Assembly: GCF_014648415.1 (NCBI RefSeq)
Contig: NZ_BMRB01000002.1
Span: 1,385,260 to 1,449,259, forward strand
Length of the DNA stretch: 64,000 bases
Direction of reading: 5' to 3'
DNA from: Actinokineospora fastidiosa
GTDB lineage: Bacteria; Actinomycetota; Actinomycetes; Mycobacteriales; Pseudonocardiaceae
The number at the start of each line of letters is the position of its first letter. Within the stretch, counting starts at the first letter, position 1. Below are positions 9,326 through 17,326 of this stretch, one piece after another. The notes under the pieces are model-generated. The model had not been told where the DNA came from, did not search any database, and saw only the letters and a list, made by a program, of their open reading frames with translations. The position numbers and the translations under genes were made by a program.

Positions 9326-10360
9326 TCAGGACGCGGCGCGGACGCCGTCGACCGCCGAGGCCGCCGCTGGGGCGGGGGCCCTGTCCCAGTCCATGCGCGA
9401 CCACGGCGGGGCCATGTCGGCCGGGGAGGCGATCTGCCGGGGAGCCAGGTGCTCGGGGCCGGGGACCTCCCGGTGCCGGGAGTAAGCGGCCTCCACGTAG
9501 CGGTGGCCGGTGTCCGCGGCGAGGAAGACGACCTGGCGGCTCGGGTCGACCCGCCGTTCCCAGCGCGCGGCCAGGTAGGCAGCGCCCGCCGAGAGCCCGG
9601 CGAAGACGGCATGGCCGCGCAGCAGCGCGACCCCGCCCGCGAGCGCGGCGTGGAAACCGACCCAGTGCATGGTGTCGTAGAACTCGTGGACGACGTTGGC
9701 GAAGGGGATGGAGCTGCCGATCCCGGCGATGATGATGTCGGGATCGTGGACGTGCTCGCTGCCGAAGGTGACGCTGTCGAAGGGCTGCACGCCGACCAAC
9801 CGGACGTCCGGATCGGATTCGCGGAGGTAGCTGGCGAGCCCTCCGGTGGACGCCCCGGTCCCCACGCCGCCCACGATCGTGAGGTCGCCCGTCCCCAGTT
9901 CGCGGTGGACGAGGTCGGCGATCGGGCGGTACCCGAGGTAGTGGATGTCGTCGTGGTACTGCCGCATCCAGTGGTGGCGCGGATTGGCGCGCAGGATCTC
10001 CTGCACCCGGGCGACGCGGCGGTTCTGGTCCAGCTTGAGGCTGGGGGTCGGGGGCATCGGCTCGACCGTGGCGCCGAGGATCTCCAGCTGCGTGCGCAAG
10101 GTCCGGTCGACGGTGGTCGACGCGACGATGTGGCACCGCAGCCCATAGCGGTGACAGGCGAGGGCCAGCGCGTGCGCGTAGATGCCGCTGGAGCTGTCGA
10201 CGAGGGTGTCGCCGGGGGCGATCGTGCCGCGGTCTAACAGGTGGCGCACCGCGGCGAGCGCCGAGACCACCTTCATGGTCTCGAAGCGCAGGCAGGTGAT
10301 TCCGTCGTCGAGGCGCAGCAGCGCGGGGCGGCTGAGCGCGTCGGCGATGTGGTCGTCCAC
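9326..10360 (-). CDS. PLP enzyme of cysteine-synthase fold (SbnA-like), metallophore candidate
   Basis: Fold-type II pyridoxal-phosphate enzyme of ~344 residues. The likely Schiff-base Lys is in RFETMKVVSA (about residue 30). The substrate-loop motif is DSSSGIYAHALA, where ordinary cysteine synthases have S-G-N-x-G. The phosphate-binding Gly loop is GGVGTGASTGGL. The family makes beta-substituted alanines; SbnA joins O-phosphoserine and glutamate on the way to 2,3-diaminopropionate. Here no SbnB-like dehydrogenase is present. The GTG start has CAGGAGAG upstream and sits 13 bases after the DUF364 gene, in the operon methyltransferase, DUF364, PLP enzyme. The changed loop suggests a non-standard substrate; the product is unknown. 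Confidence 0.82.
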   Translation of the reverse strand: MDDHIADALSRPALLRLDDGITCLRFETMKVVSALAAVRHLLDRGTIAPGDTLVDSSSGIYAHALALACHRYGLRCHIVASTTVDRTLRTQLEILGATVEPMPPTPSLKLDQNRRVARVQEILRANPRHHWMRQYHDDIHYLGYRPIADLVHRELGTGDLTIVGGVGTGASTGGLASYLRESDPDVRLVGVQPFDSVTFGSEHVHDPDIIIAGIGSSIPFANVVHEFYDTMHWVGFHAALAGGVALLRGHAVFAGLSAGAAYLAARWERRVDPSRQVVFLAADTGHRYVEAAYSRHREVPGPEHLAPRQIASPADMAPPWSRMDWDRAPAPAAASAVDGVRAAS

Positions 10361-10373
10361 GTCTCTCCTGTCG

Positions 10374-11174
10374 TCAGGGGTGGGCGCGGTAGCGGTACAG
10401 GACGGTTTCCTCGGCGCTGAACTGGGAGAACGGGAAGGGCTCCGCGGACAGCGCGGTGACGCCTGAGCCGAGGAAGGCGCGGGCGACCGCGCTTCCGGTC
10501 TGGGCGTAGACCACCAGCGGGACCGCGCGGTCGCGGCAGCGGCGCAGGATCTCGTCGAAGGTGCCGTTGCCGATGGTCATGCCGGTGGCGACGACGGCGT
10601 CGGCGACGTCGAGCACCTCGCCCATGTCGGGGGTGATCGGGTCGCCCCACTGGGTGGTGCGCAGCGTGAGGTCGCAGGGCAGGCACTCGGCCCCTCGGTC
10701 GCGGATGGCGGCGACGAGCGGGTTGACCACGCCGATCAGCGCGACCTTGGCGCCGGGCGGCAGGTCGAGCAGGCCGGCCACCGCGGCGTCGCGCCCGCGG
10801 GCGCGCGACTCCGGGGTCCCGGCGGGCAGGACCACGGGCTCGGCGTCGAGTGTCCGGTGTGGACGCACGTGGCCCAGGTAGGCGTCGAGCGCGGCGACCC
10901 GGACCGCGGCGGGGGCGTCGGCGAGCAGGTCGGCGACCGGGGCGCCGGACGCCTCGGCGCACACCGCCGGGTCGATCTCCCCCTCCGCGAACGCGCACGC
11001 GCCGAACGCGGTGCCCACCCTCGCCAGGACGTACTGGTTGCGGTAGGTGGTGCCGCCCCCCGCGAGCCGGGTGCCGTGGTGGATCCAGAACACGCTGGTG
11101 GCGACCACCTCCCGGGGGTCGGGGCCGTGCCCGCCCGCCAGGACGTCCGCGACCAGGTCCTCGACGGTGTTCAC
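10374..11174 (-). CDS. DUF364-type Rossmann-like protein
   Basis: About 266 residues resembling the DUF4213/DUF364 family, described as putative heavy-metal-chelation or Rossmann-like proteins with no settled biochemistry. The N-terminal half has SVFWIHHGTRLAGGGTTYRNQ. The C-terminal half shows a nucleotide-fold-like GAKVALIGVVNPLV and ATGMTIGNGTFDEIL, the T-x-x-x-N-G-T segment typical of DUF364. The GTG start overlaps the methyltransferase stop (GTGA). Being sandwiched between a methyltransferase and a PLP enzyme in a tight operon suggests either a biosynthetic enzyme or a metal/product-binding step in making the chelator. I cannot assign a reaction. Confidence 0.75.
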   Translation of the reverse strand: MNTVEDLVADVLAGGHGPDPREVVATSVFWIHHGTRLAGGGTTYRNQYVLARVGTAFGACAFAEGEIDPAVCAEASGAPVADLLADAPAAVRVAALDAYLGHVRPHRTLDAEPVVLPAGTPESRARGRDAAVAGLLDLPPGAKVALIGVVNPLVAAIRDRGAECLPCDLTLRTTQWGDPITPDMGEVLDVADAVVATGMTIGNGTFDEILRRCRDRAVPLVVYAQTGSAVARAFLGSGVTALSAEPFPFSQFSAEETVLYRYRAHP

Positions 11175-11887
11175 GCCGCCGCCTCGGTGAAGCGGAACAG
11201 GAAGGTGATCACGCCGTCGTGCCAGTCGTGCCGCAGGGCGACCTCGGCGGCGAACCCGCGGGCGGCGGCGTGGCCGACGATCGCGGGCAGGTCGGCGGTG
11301 TTGGACACGATGACGAACACCTCGCCGCCCGGCGCGAGCAGGCCGCGGTCGGCCAGCTCGTCGAAGAAGCGGGTGACGATTCCGGCCCCCACGCAGGAGT
11401 TGCGCACGACCTCGGGGTCGTCGCTGACGACCTGGCTGACCGCAGGCGGGTTGAAGGTCACCACGTCCAGCGCCGTCCCGGCGGGCACGGCCGAGAACAG
11501 GTCGGACACCAGCGGCACGAACTCCGTCCCCGGCCGGTCACCCACGTGCTGGGCGTAGTGCCGCGCCGTGGTCTCCACGCTCGCCGGGTGCACGTCGAGC
11601 GCGAACACCGTGCGGGCGCCGCGCAGGCCCGCCGCGACGGCCTCCACACCGAGGCCGACGCCCATCGCGGCGTACACCCGGCCGCGGGTCTCGATCGCGC
11701 CGTCGAGGATCCGCTGGTGCAGCATCCGACTCGTCTCGCCGGGGAAGAAGACGCCCGGCGGCAGGGCGAACTCCATCCCGTTCCACGAGTAGTCGCGGTG
11801 GGTGTGCAGATCCCCCTTGGGCTGGTTGATGGCGATGACGTGCTCGGCGGGCAGCGGTGCGGGCAGGTCGGTCAGAACCGAGTCCAC
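11171..11887 (-). CDS. SAM-dependent methyltransferase, metallophore candidate
   Basis: Class I SAM methyltransferase of ~238 residues. The SAM loop is MGVGLGVEA, the acidic end of strand 2 is VFALDVHP, and motif IV is TFNPPAV, the N-P-P type of N-methylating enzymes such as HemK/PrmC and RsmC. I chose the GTG at 11887 because GAAGGA lies five bases upstream; the open frame continues to 11980 but that part overlaps the Zur-like box. First gene of the three-gene minus-strand operon, divergent from an exporter/importer operon. N-methylation of a small amino-acid-derived chelator is a reasonable guess, not shown by the sequence. Confidence 0.78.
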   Translation of the reverse strand: MDSVLTDLPAPLPAEHVIAINQPKGDLHTHRDYSWNGMEFALPPGVFFPGETSRMLHQRILDGAIETRGRVYAAMGVGLGVEAVAAGLRGARTVFALDVHPASVETTARHYAQHVGDRPGTEFVPLVSDLFSAVPAGTALDVVTFNPPAVSQVVSDDPEVVRNSCVGAGIVTRFFDELADRGLLAPGGEVFVIVSNTADLPAIVGHAAARGFAAEVALRHDWHDGVITFLFRFTEAAA

Positions 11888-11974
11888 TTCGTTCCTTCCC
11901 CAGTGGTGTGGGCGTTTTCCTCGCGCGGCGCCGGGGGCCGGTCTCGTCAGGCAGGCGCCCGCTCTGTACTCTAC

Positions 11975-11989
11975 TGACAACGATTCTCA
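11975..11989. promoter_or_regulatory. Zur/Fur-family-like 7-1-7 operator
   Basis: TGACAACGATTCTCA fits the palindrome TGA-N-AA-NNN-TT-N-TCA, with all defined positions matched. Actinobacterial Zur boxes have this form (TGAAAATNATTTTCA-like), whereas iron control in these bacteria normally uses the different IdeR/DmdR box seen at 9009. It lies midway between the GTG at 11887 (minus) and the GTG at 12024 (plus), so one site could repress both operons. A Fur-like regulator for another metal is also possible. Confidence 0.6.
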
Positions 11990-12023
11990 TTTCAAGACGC
12001 ACCGCCGGAGGAGTTCGATCACC

Positions 12024-13265
12024 GTGCCCAGCACCGCCGTCCGGCCGCCGTCGCTGTCCCGCGATCCCGCGTTCCTGCGGCTGTGGGCGGGCACCACCGC
12101 GTCGGGCCTGGCCACCTGGGCGCTGCCCTTCATCCTCGGCCTGGCCGTGCTCGACCGGTCGATCGGCGCGGTCGACCTCGGCGTCGTGCTGGCGACCCGG
12201 ACCATCGGGTTCCTCGCCGCCGTGCCGGTGGCCGGGGTGCTCGCCGACCGCTTCTCCCGCCGCGGGGTGGTGCTGTGGTCGGGGCTGGTCGCCGCCGCCG
12301 GGTCGCCGCTGATCGCGGTCGGTCTCGGCCGGTCGGTCTGGCTGATGGCCGCGGCGGCCGCGCTGGTCGGCGCGGGGCAGGGCGCGTGCCGCCCGGCCTT
12401 CCAGGCGCTGACCGCCGAGGTCGTCGACGAGGACCGGCGCCAGCCCGCCAACGCAGCCATGACCCTGGCGGTGCGGGTGACGACCCTGGTCGCGCCGAGC
12501 CTGACAGCGCTGCTGGCCGTGGTCGCCGACACCGCGGCGCTGCTGGTGGGCACCGGCGTGCTCTGGCTGGTCACCGCGCTGGTCCCGCCACCGGGCGCGG
12601 ACAAACCCGCCGTCGTGGGCGTCCGGGCCGGTTTCGCCGCCGAGTTCGCCGAGGGGGTGCGGGAGGCGCGCAGGCACCCGTGGTTCCTGGCCGGGCTGGC
12701 CGCGCTGACCGCGGTGATCGCCACCGGGTACTCCGCGACCGGGGTCGTGCTGCCGCTGGTCAGCCGGGACCGCTACGGCACCGAGGCCGTGCTCGCCGCG
12801 GCCATGACCGCGTACACCCTGGGCGCGCTCGCCGGAGCGGTGCTGATCGCGCGCATGCGCCCGCGCGCCCAGGGCTGGGCGGCGCTGGCGGCCCTGGCCT
12901 GCTACGGATTCGCCCCGCTGGCGCTGCTGCTGCCGGTGCCCGCCGCCGTCGTCGTCGCCGCGTACGCCGTGGCCGGGCTGGGCATCGAGCTGTTCAACGT
13001 GCCCTGGTTCACCGCGACGCAACGCGAGGTCGCCCCGGACAAGCTCGCCCGCGTGTCCTCTTTGGACTTCCTGCTGTCGTACGGGCTGGCTCCGGTCGGC
13101 CTGGCGCTGATCGCCCCGGCGATCAGCGCGTTCGGGGCCGCCCCGGTGCTGCTGGTGTGCGCCGGGGTGTGCTTCCTCGCGCCCGCCGCCGCGGCGCTGG
13201 TCCCCTCGACGCGCGGCTTCCGCGCCGAGGCGCGTCAACCCGATCCCCACCGAAAGGCAAGCTGA
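12024..13265 (+). CDS. MFS exporter, system III
   Basis: Twelve-helix major facilitator of ~413 residues, beginning VPSTAVRPPSLSRDPAFLRLW. The GTG at 12024 is supported by GGAGGAG at 12007-12013. The loop VLADRFSRRGVVLW is the MFS loop 2-3 motif. It is strikingly similar to the system I exporter (for example GLGIELFNVPWFTATQRE and DKLARVSSLDFL), pointing to duplication. It opens the plus-strand operon exporter, binding protein, permease, ATPase. Divergent from the methyltransferase/DUF364/PLP operon across the Zur-like box, it is the likely exporter of that operon's product. Confidence 0.85.
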   Translation: MPSTAVRPPSLSRDPAFLRLWAGTTASGLATWALPFILGLAVLDRSIGAVDLGVVLATRTIGFLAAVPVAGVLADRFSRRGVVLWSGLVAAAGSPLIAVGLGRSVWLMAAAAALVGAGQGACRPAFQALTAEVVDEDRRQPANAAMTLAVRVTTLVAPSLTALLAVVADTAALLVGTGVLWLVTALVPPPGADKPAVVGVRAGFAAEFAEGVREARRHPWFLAGLAALTAVIATGYSATGVVLPLVSRDRYGTEAVLAAAMTAYTLGALAGAVLIARMRPRAQGWAALAALACYGFAPLALLLPVPAAVVVAAYAVAGLGIELFNVPWFTATQREVAPDKLARVSSLDFLLSYGLAPVGLALIAPAISAFGAAPVLLVCAGVCFLAPAAAALVPSTRGFRAEARQPDPHRKAS

Positions 13266-13267
13266 CC

Positions 13268-14251
13268 ATGCCGAGAACAACCTGGCCGCTAGTCGCGTCC
13301 GCCGTCGCACTGCTGGCGAGCACGGCGTGCGGGACCGAGTCCCCAGGAGCCGCTGCCACCCCGGGTTACCCGATGACGGTGGAGAACTGCGGCCGCCAGG
13401 TGACCATCGAGCGCGCGCCTCAGCGGCTCTATGTGATCGGCGGCGAGGCGGGCACGCTGGTGCACGCCGCGGGCGGCGCCGACCGGGTCGCCGTGTTCGC
13501 CCCGCTGAAGGACGAGCCGCTCGGCGCCGCGGCCGAACCGCTCGGCCGGGCCGAGCAGCAGCCGATCAAGAACTCCAAGGACATCTCCCGCGAGGTCATC
13601 ATCGGCGCGGCGCCCGACATGGTGGTGACGTTCGGCCTCAACGACTTCGGCCCCGACGAGCTGGCCGCCGCGGGCATCCCCACGCTGATCGTCAGCGGCT
13701 ACTGCGGCGGGTTCGGCGCGGGCCAGTCCGACGTGCACGACCCGCTGGAGGAGCTCTACCGCGACATCGAGACGCTCGGGCGCGTGCTGGGCACCGAGCA
13801 GCAGGCCAAGGACGCGGTGACCGGCCTGCGCGGCCGGGTCGACGCGGTGCGGGAGAAGGCGCGCCAGTCCCCGCCCGCCGACACCGCGACCGCGGCCCTG
13901 TTCATCGCGGGACCCGACGCCCAGCCCGGCGCGTACGGCAAGCGCAGCATGATCCACCAGCAGATGGAGAGCGTCGGCCTGGTGAACGTCTTCGCGGGCA
14001 CCGACGAGCGCTACTTCGAGCCCAACACCGAGGCCCTGATCAAGGCCGCGCCCCAGCGGATCGTCGCGCTCTACGAGGCGGCCGACACGACCGAGGACGC
14101 CGTGCGCCGTGCGGTGACCGGCCGCGCCGATCTCGCCGCCATCCCCGCTGTCGCCTCCGACGACATCCTGGTCCTCGACTTCTTCTACTCCGGGCACGGA
14201 ACCCTCGCCGTCGACGGCCTGGAACAGCTGGCCGCCCAACTCGCCGCCTGA
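13268..14251 (+). CDS. Metallophore-binding lipoprotein, system III
   Basis: Lipoprotein receptor of ~327 residues. The signal ends in LLASTACG. The mature part has TVENCGRQVTIERAPQRLYVIGG, then APDMVVTFGLNDFGPDELAAAG and a typical C-terminal SBP half. The ATG lies two bases after the exporter stop, so translation is coupled. The V-E-N-CG opening groups it with the system I receptor rather than the FepB-like receptor of system II. It presumably recaptures the secreted chelator after it binds metal. Confidence 0.9.
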   Translation: MPRTTWPLVASAVALLASTACGTESPGAAATPGYPMTVENCGRQVTIERAPQRLYVIGGEAGTLVHAAGGADRVAVFAPLKDEPLGAAAEPLGRAEQQPIKNSKDISREVIIGAAPDMVVTFGLNDFGPDELAAAGIPTLIVSGYCGGFGAGQSDVHDPLEELYRDIETLGRVLGTEQQAKDAVTGLRGRVDAVREKARQSPPADTATAALFIAGPDAQPGAYGKRSMIHQQMESVGLVNVFAGTDERYFEPNTEALIKAAPQRIVALYEAADTTEDAVRRAVTGRADLAAIPAVASDDILVLDFFYSGHGTLAVDGLEQLAAQLAA

Positions 14252-14268
14252 GCGCCCGGAGCCGAACG

Positions 14269-15366
14269 ATGACCCAGACCGCCCACCGGGCGACCGCGAA
14301 TCCGGCCGATCCGGCTCCGGACGACCTCGATCGCAGGCGCAGGACGCTGCACGCGACGCTGTGGGTATGCGGGCTCACGGCGCTGTTGCTGGCGGGCATA
14401 CCCGTGGCCATCGGGTTGGGGCCGGTGCCGGTGGAACCCGGGACGGTCGCGCGGATCGTCGCCGCGCACCTGGTGGGCGGTCTGGACATCACCTGGACGC
14501 CCTCCGAGGACAGCATCGTGTGGCTGGTGCGCGCGCCCAGGGTGCTGCTGGCGGCCGTGGTCGGCGCGGCGCTGGCCGTCTCCGGCGTCGCGCTGCAGGC
14601 ACTGGTGCGCAACGTGCTGGCCGAGCCCTACCTGCTGGGCGTGAGCGCCGGGGCGTCCACCGGCGCGGCCCTGACCATCCTCTTCGGGGTGGGCGCCTCG
14701 GTCGGCGCGAACTCACTCACCGGCAGCGCGTTCCTCGGCGCGCTCGCCGCGACGGGGATCGTGTTCGCCGTCGCGGCCATCGGCGGGCGGATCACCTCGG
14801 TGCGGCTGCTGCTGGCCGGGGTGGCCGTCGGGTACGTGCTCAACGCCGTCACCAGCTTCCTCATCTTCGCGTCCGACACCCCGGAGGGCGCGCGTGCGGT
14901 GCTGTTCTGGCTGCTGGGCTCGCTCGCCAGGGCCGACTGGCCCGCCGTGCTCGTCGCGGGCAGCCTGCTCGTGGTCTCCTTCGCGGTCCTGCTGCTGTGG
15001 TCGCGCAGGCTGGACGCGCTCACCCTCGGCGACGACACCGCCCACGCCCTGGGCAGCCCGCCCGCGCGGCTGCGCGCGCAGGCGCTCGTGGTGGTCGCGC
15101 TGTGCGTCGGCGCCGCGGTCGCGGTGTCCGGCGGGATCGGGTTCGTCGGCCTGGTCGTGCCGCACGTGGCCCGGCTGTGCGTCGGCGGCGTCCACCGCAG
15201 GCTGCTGCCCGTCTCCGCGCTGATCGGCGCGTCGTTCCTGATCTGGGCGGACGTGGTGGCCCGCATGGCGTTCGTGCCGAGGGAGCTGCCCCTCGGCATC
15301 ATCACCGCCGTCCTCGGCGCCCCGTTCCTGCTGTTCCTGGTGCGCCGCGTCCGGTCGGCGGCCTGA
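14269..15366 (+). CDS. FecCD-type metallophore permease, system III
   Basis: Permease of ~365 residues starting MTQTAHRATANPADP. The family signature is RAPRVLLAAVVGAALAVSG followed by LQALVRNVLAEPYLLGVSAG, and the coupling region is GGIGFVGLVVPHVARL. A hydrophilic N-terminal extension of ~40 residues precedes the first helix, as in the system I permease. It sits 17 bases after the binding-protein gene and 17 before the ATPase. Single length, so it should act as a homodimer. Confidence 0.92.
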   Translation: MTQTAHRATANPADPAPDDLDRRRRTLHATLWVCGLTALLLAGIPVAIGLGPVPVEPGTVARIVAAHLVGGLDITWTPSEDSIVWLVRAPRVLLAAVVGAALAVSGVALQALVRNVLAEPYLLGVSAGASTGAALTILFGVGASVGANSLTGSAFLGALAATGIVFAVAAIGGRITSVRLLLAGVAVGYVLNAVTSFLIFASDTPEGARAVLFWLLGSLARADWPAVLVAGSLLVVSFAVLLLWSRRLDALTLGDDTAHALGSPPARLRAQALVVVALCVGAAVAVSGGIGFVGLVVPHVARLCVGGVHRRLLPVSALIGASFLIWADVVARMAFVPRELPLGIITAVLGAPFLLFLVRRVRSAA

Positions 15367-15383
15367 CCGAGAGAGGTGCCCGC

Positions 15384-16220
15384 GTGCTCAGCGCCACCGA
15401 CGTGTCCTTCGCCTACGACGGAACACCCGTGCTGGCCGGGGTCAGCCTCGCCGCCCGCTCCGGCGGCGTCGTCGGCCTCATCGGCCCCAACGGCAGCGGG
15501 AAGTCCACGCTGCTGCGCGTCCTCTACTCGGCCCTGCGCCCCCTCGGGGGCGTCGTGCTGATCGACGGGACGCCCGTGTCCGGCCTCCGCGGCCGCGAAC
15601 TGCCCCGCCGGATCGCCGTCGTGGCCCAGGAGGCCCCGCCCGAACTCCCGGTCACGGTGGCCGAGATGGTCCTCTTGGGACGCTCGCCCCACCGGTCGTC
15701 CCTGCAGTCCTACACCGCGGACGACCACCGCATCGCCGCGACCGCGTTGCACCGGGTCGGCATGCGCGACCACGCCGACCGCGGTTTCGCCACCCTGTCC
15801 GGCGGGGAGAAGCAACGCACCCTGATCGCCCGCGCCCTCACCCAGCAGACCGGCCACCTGCTCCTCGACGAGCCCACCAACCACCTCGACATCCACTACC
15901 AGCACGAGATCCTGCACCTGGTCCGCGACCTCGGCATCACCACCGTGGTCGTCCTGCACGACCTGAACCTGGCCGCCCGCTACTGCGACCACCTCGTCCT
16001 CCTCGACAGCGGCCTGGTCGCCGCCTCCGGCCCGACCGAGGAGGTGCTGACCCCCGAAGTGCTCGAACCCGTCTACCGGGTCACCGTCCGCACCATCGAC
16101 GACGGCGACTGCCGCCAACTCGTCTTCCGCCCGACCGAGGCCGCCAGAGCCCAAGACGGCCTGCCCGCCCTCGGAGTACCGGCAGGACACGACGCGGTCA
16201 GCGAACCTGACCGAGGCTGA
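15384..16220 (+). CDS. Metallophore ABC transporter ATPase, system III
   Basis: ATPase of ~278 residues powering the system III permease. Walker A GPNGSGKST, signature LSGGEKQRTL, Walker B LLLDEPTNHLDI and switch His in VVLHDLNLA are intact. GAGAGG lies about ten bases before the GTG start, shortly after the permease stop. It is the last gene of the operon. The ~25-residue C-terminal tail beyond the ABC fold is not conserved and may be a variable end. Confidence 0.93.
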   Translation: MLSATDVSFAYDGTPVLAGVSLAARSGGVVGLIGPNGSGKSTLLRVLYSALRPLGGVVLIDGTPVSGLRGRELPRRIAVVAQEAPPELPVTVAEMVLLGRSPHRSSLQSYTADDHRIAATALHRVGMRDHADRGFATLSGGEKQRTLIARALTQQTGHLLLDEPTNHLDIHYQHEILHLVRDLGITTVVVLHDLNLAARYCDHLVLLDSGLVAASGPTEEVLTPEVLEPVYRVTVRTIDDGDCRQLVFRPTEAARAQDGLPALGVPAGHDAVSEPDRG

Positions 16221-16249
16221 CACGATCCGCCGAGAGCTGCCGGACGCGC

Positions 16250-17230
16250 TCAGGAGGCGGTGGCGGTGCGGTCCGGCAGCAGCCGCGGCACGGCACGGAC
16301 GTAGGCGAGCATGCCGATCACCTCGACCAGGGTCTGGGTGACGACGACGCCCGCCGCCAGCGCCAGCCGGTCGGGCAGGGCGAGCGCCAGCGGGAGCACG
16401 ACCAGGGAGTTGCGGGTCGCTCCGCTGAACACCACCGCGCGGGCGGCCGGGACGTCGAGGCGGAACACGCGGGCAACCGCCCATCCGGCGAACGCCATGA
16501 TCACCAGGAACGCCGCGTAGAACGGGATGACGGCGGCGACGTCGGCGAGGTTGCCGTCCAGCCTGGGGACCTGGGAGGCGACGACGACGAGCAGGGTCGC
16601 GGCCATCAGCGGCACCATCGCTGTGCCCGCCGCCCCGGACAGAGCCCGGCCCGCGGGTGCGCGGGCGGCCCAAGCCTGGGTGGCCCAGGCAAGCGTCAGC
16701 GGGCCCACGATGAGCACGAGGAACGCCTCGACGAACGGCCCGGGCTCGACGATGTCGGCCAGCTCCGCGCCCAGGAACAGGTAGAGGAACACCGGCAGCA
16801 GCAGCATCTGGGCGATGAGCAGCAGCGGGGTGGCGGCCAGCAGCCGCTGACTACTGCCGCCCGCGAGGCCGCAGAAGACGATGACGTAGTCCACGCACGG
16901 GGTGAGCAGCACCAGCAGGACCCCGATGCGCACGGCCTGGTCGGCGGGCAGGAACCCGACCATCGCCGCGACCACGGCCGGGACGAGCAGGAAGTTCACC
17001 GCCAGCGTCGCGGACAGGAACCGCCCGTCGCGCAGCGACCGCAGCAGCTCGGCCGCGGGGACCTGGAGGAAGGTCACGTAGAGCAGGGCGCCCAGCACCG
17101 GGTTGATGGCGTGCGCCAGACCCGGCCCGGCGGCAGGCAGCGCCCAGCCGAGCAGGCCACCGGCCGCCATCGCCGCGAGGTAGATGGCGATCTGGTGGTG
17201 CTCCATCCGCTCGACCACACCCCGCGTCAC
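16250..17230 (-). CDS. BASS/ACR3-like membrane carrier (arsenite or organic-anion type)
   Basis: Ten-helix carrier of ~326 residues of the bile-acid:sodium-symporter fold. The segment LLTPCVDYVIVF resembles the conserved Cys-containing T-P-C region of ACR3 arsenite exporters, and FSGATRNSLVVLPLALALP resembles the crossover helix of that group. ACR3 exports arsenite; other BASS members carry bile acids or pantoate. It lies 96 bases downstream of a MerR-type gene on the same strand, so it is the likely target of that regulator, which favours a metal/metalloid function. No ArsR or arsenate reductase is nearby, so the substrate is open. Confidence 0.75.
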   Translation of the reverse strand: MTRGVVERMEHHQIAIYLAAMAAGGLLGWALPAAGPGLAHAINPVLGALLYVTFLQVPAAELLRSLRDGRFLSATLAVNFLLVPAVVAAMVGFLPADQAVRIGVLLVLLTPCVDYVIVFCGLAGGSSQRLLAATPLLLIAQMLLLPVFLYLFLGAELADIVEPGPFVEAFLVLIVGPLTLAWATQAWAARAPAGRALSGAAGTAMVPLMAATLLVVVASQVPRLDGNLADVAAVIPFYAAFLVIMAFAGWAVARVFRLDVPAARAVVFSGATRNSLVVLPLALALPDRLALAAGVVVTQTLVEVIGMLAYVRAVPRLLPDRTATAS

Positions 17231-17326
17231 CCTGTCCGCTCCCGCTCCTCGCCACCACCTGCCGGTCCATCCTCACAGGCCCGAACCCGTCTTCGCCGTG
17301 CGCTCATCAACCGGATCTCGCGATGC

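Noticed and set aside
12083-14251. A 722-codon reading that would fuse an upstream protein to the system III binding protein
   Set aside because: Only the last ~327 codons from the ATG at 13268 give a lipoprotein with signal; the earlier part is a shadow of the MFS gene in another frame.
9326-16220. Naming the system an EDDS (aes) or staphyloferrin B locus
   Set aside because: Only the SbnA-like enzyme and the transporter types are shared; DUF364 and the methyltransferase do not fit what I recall of those pathways, so no product name is justified.
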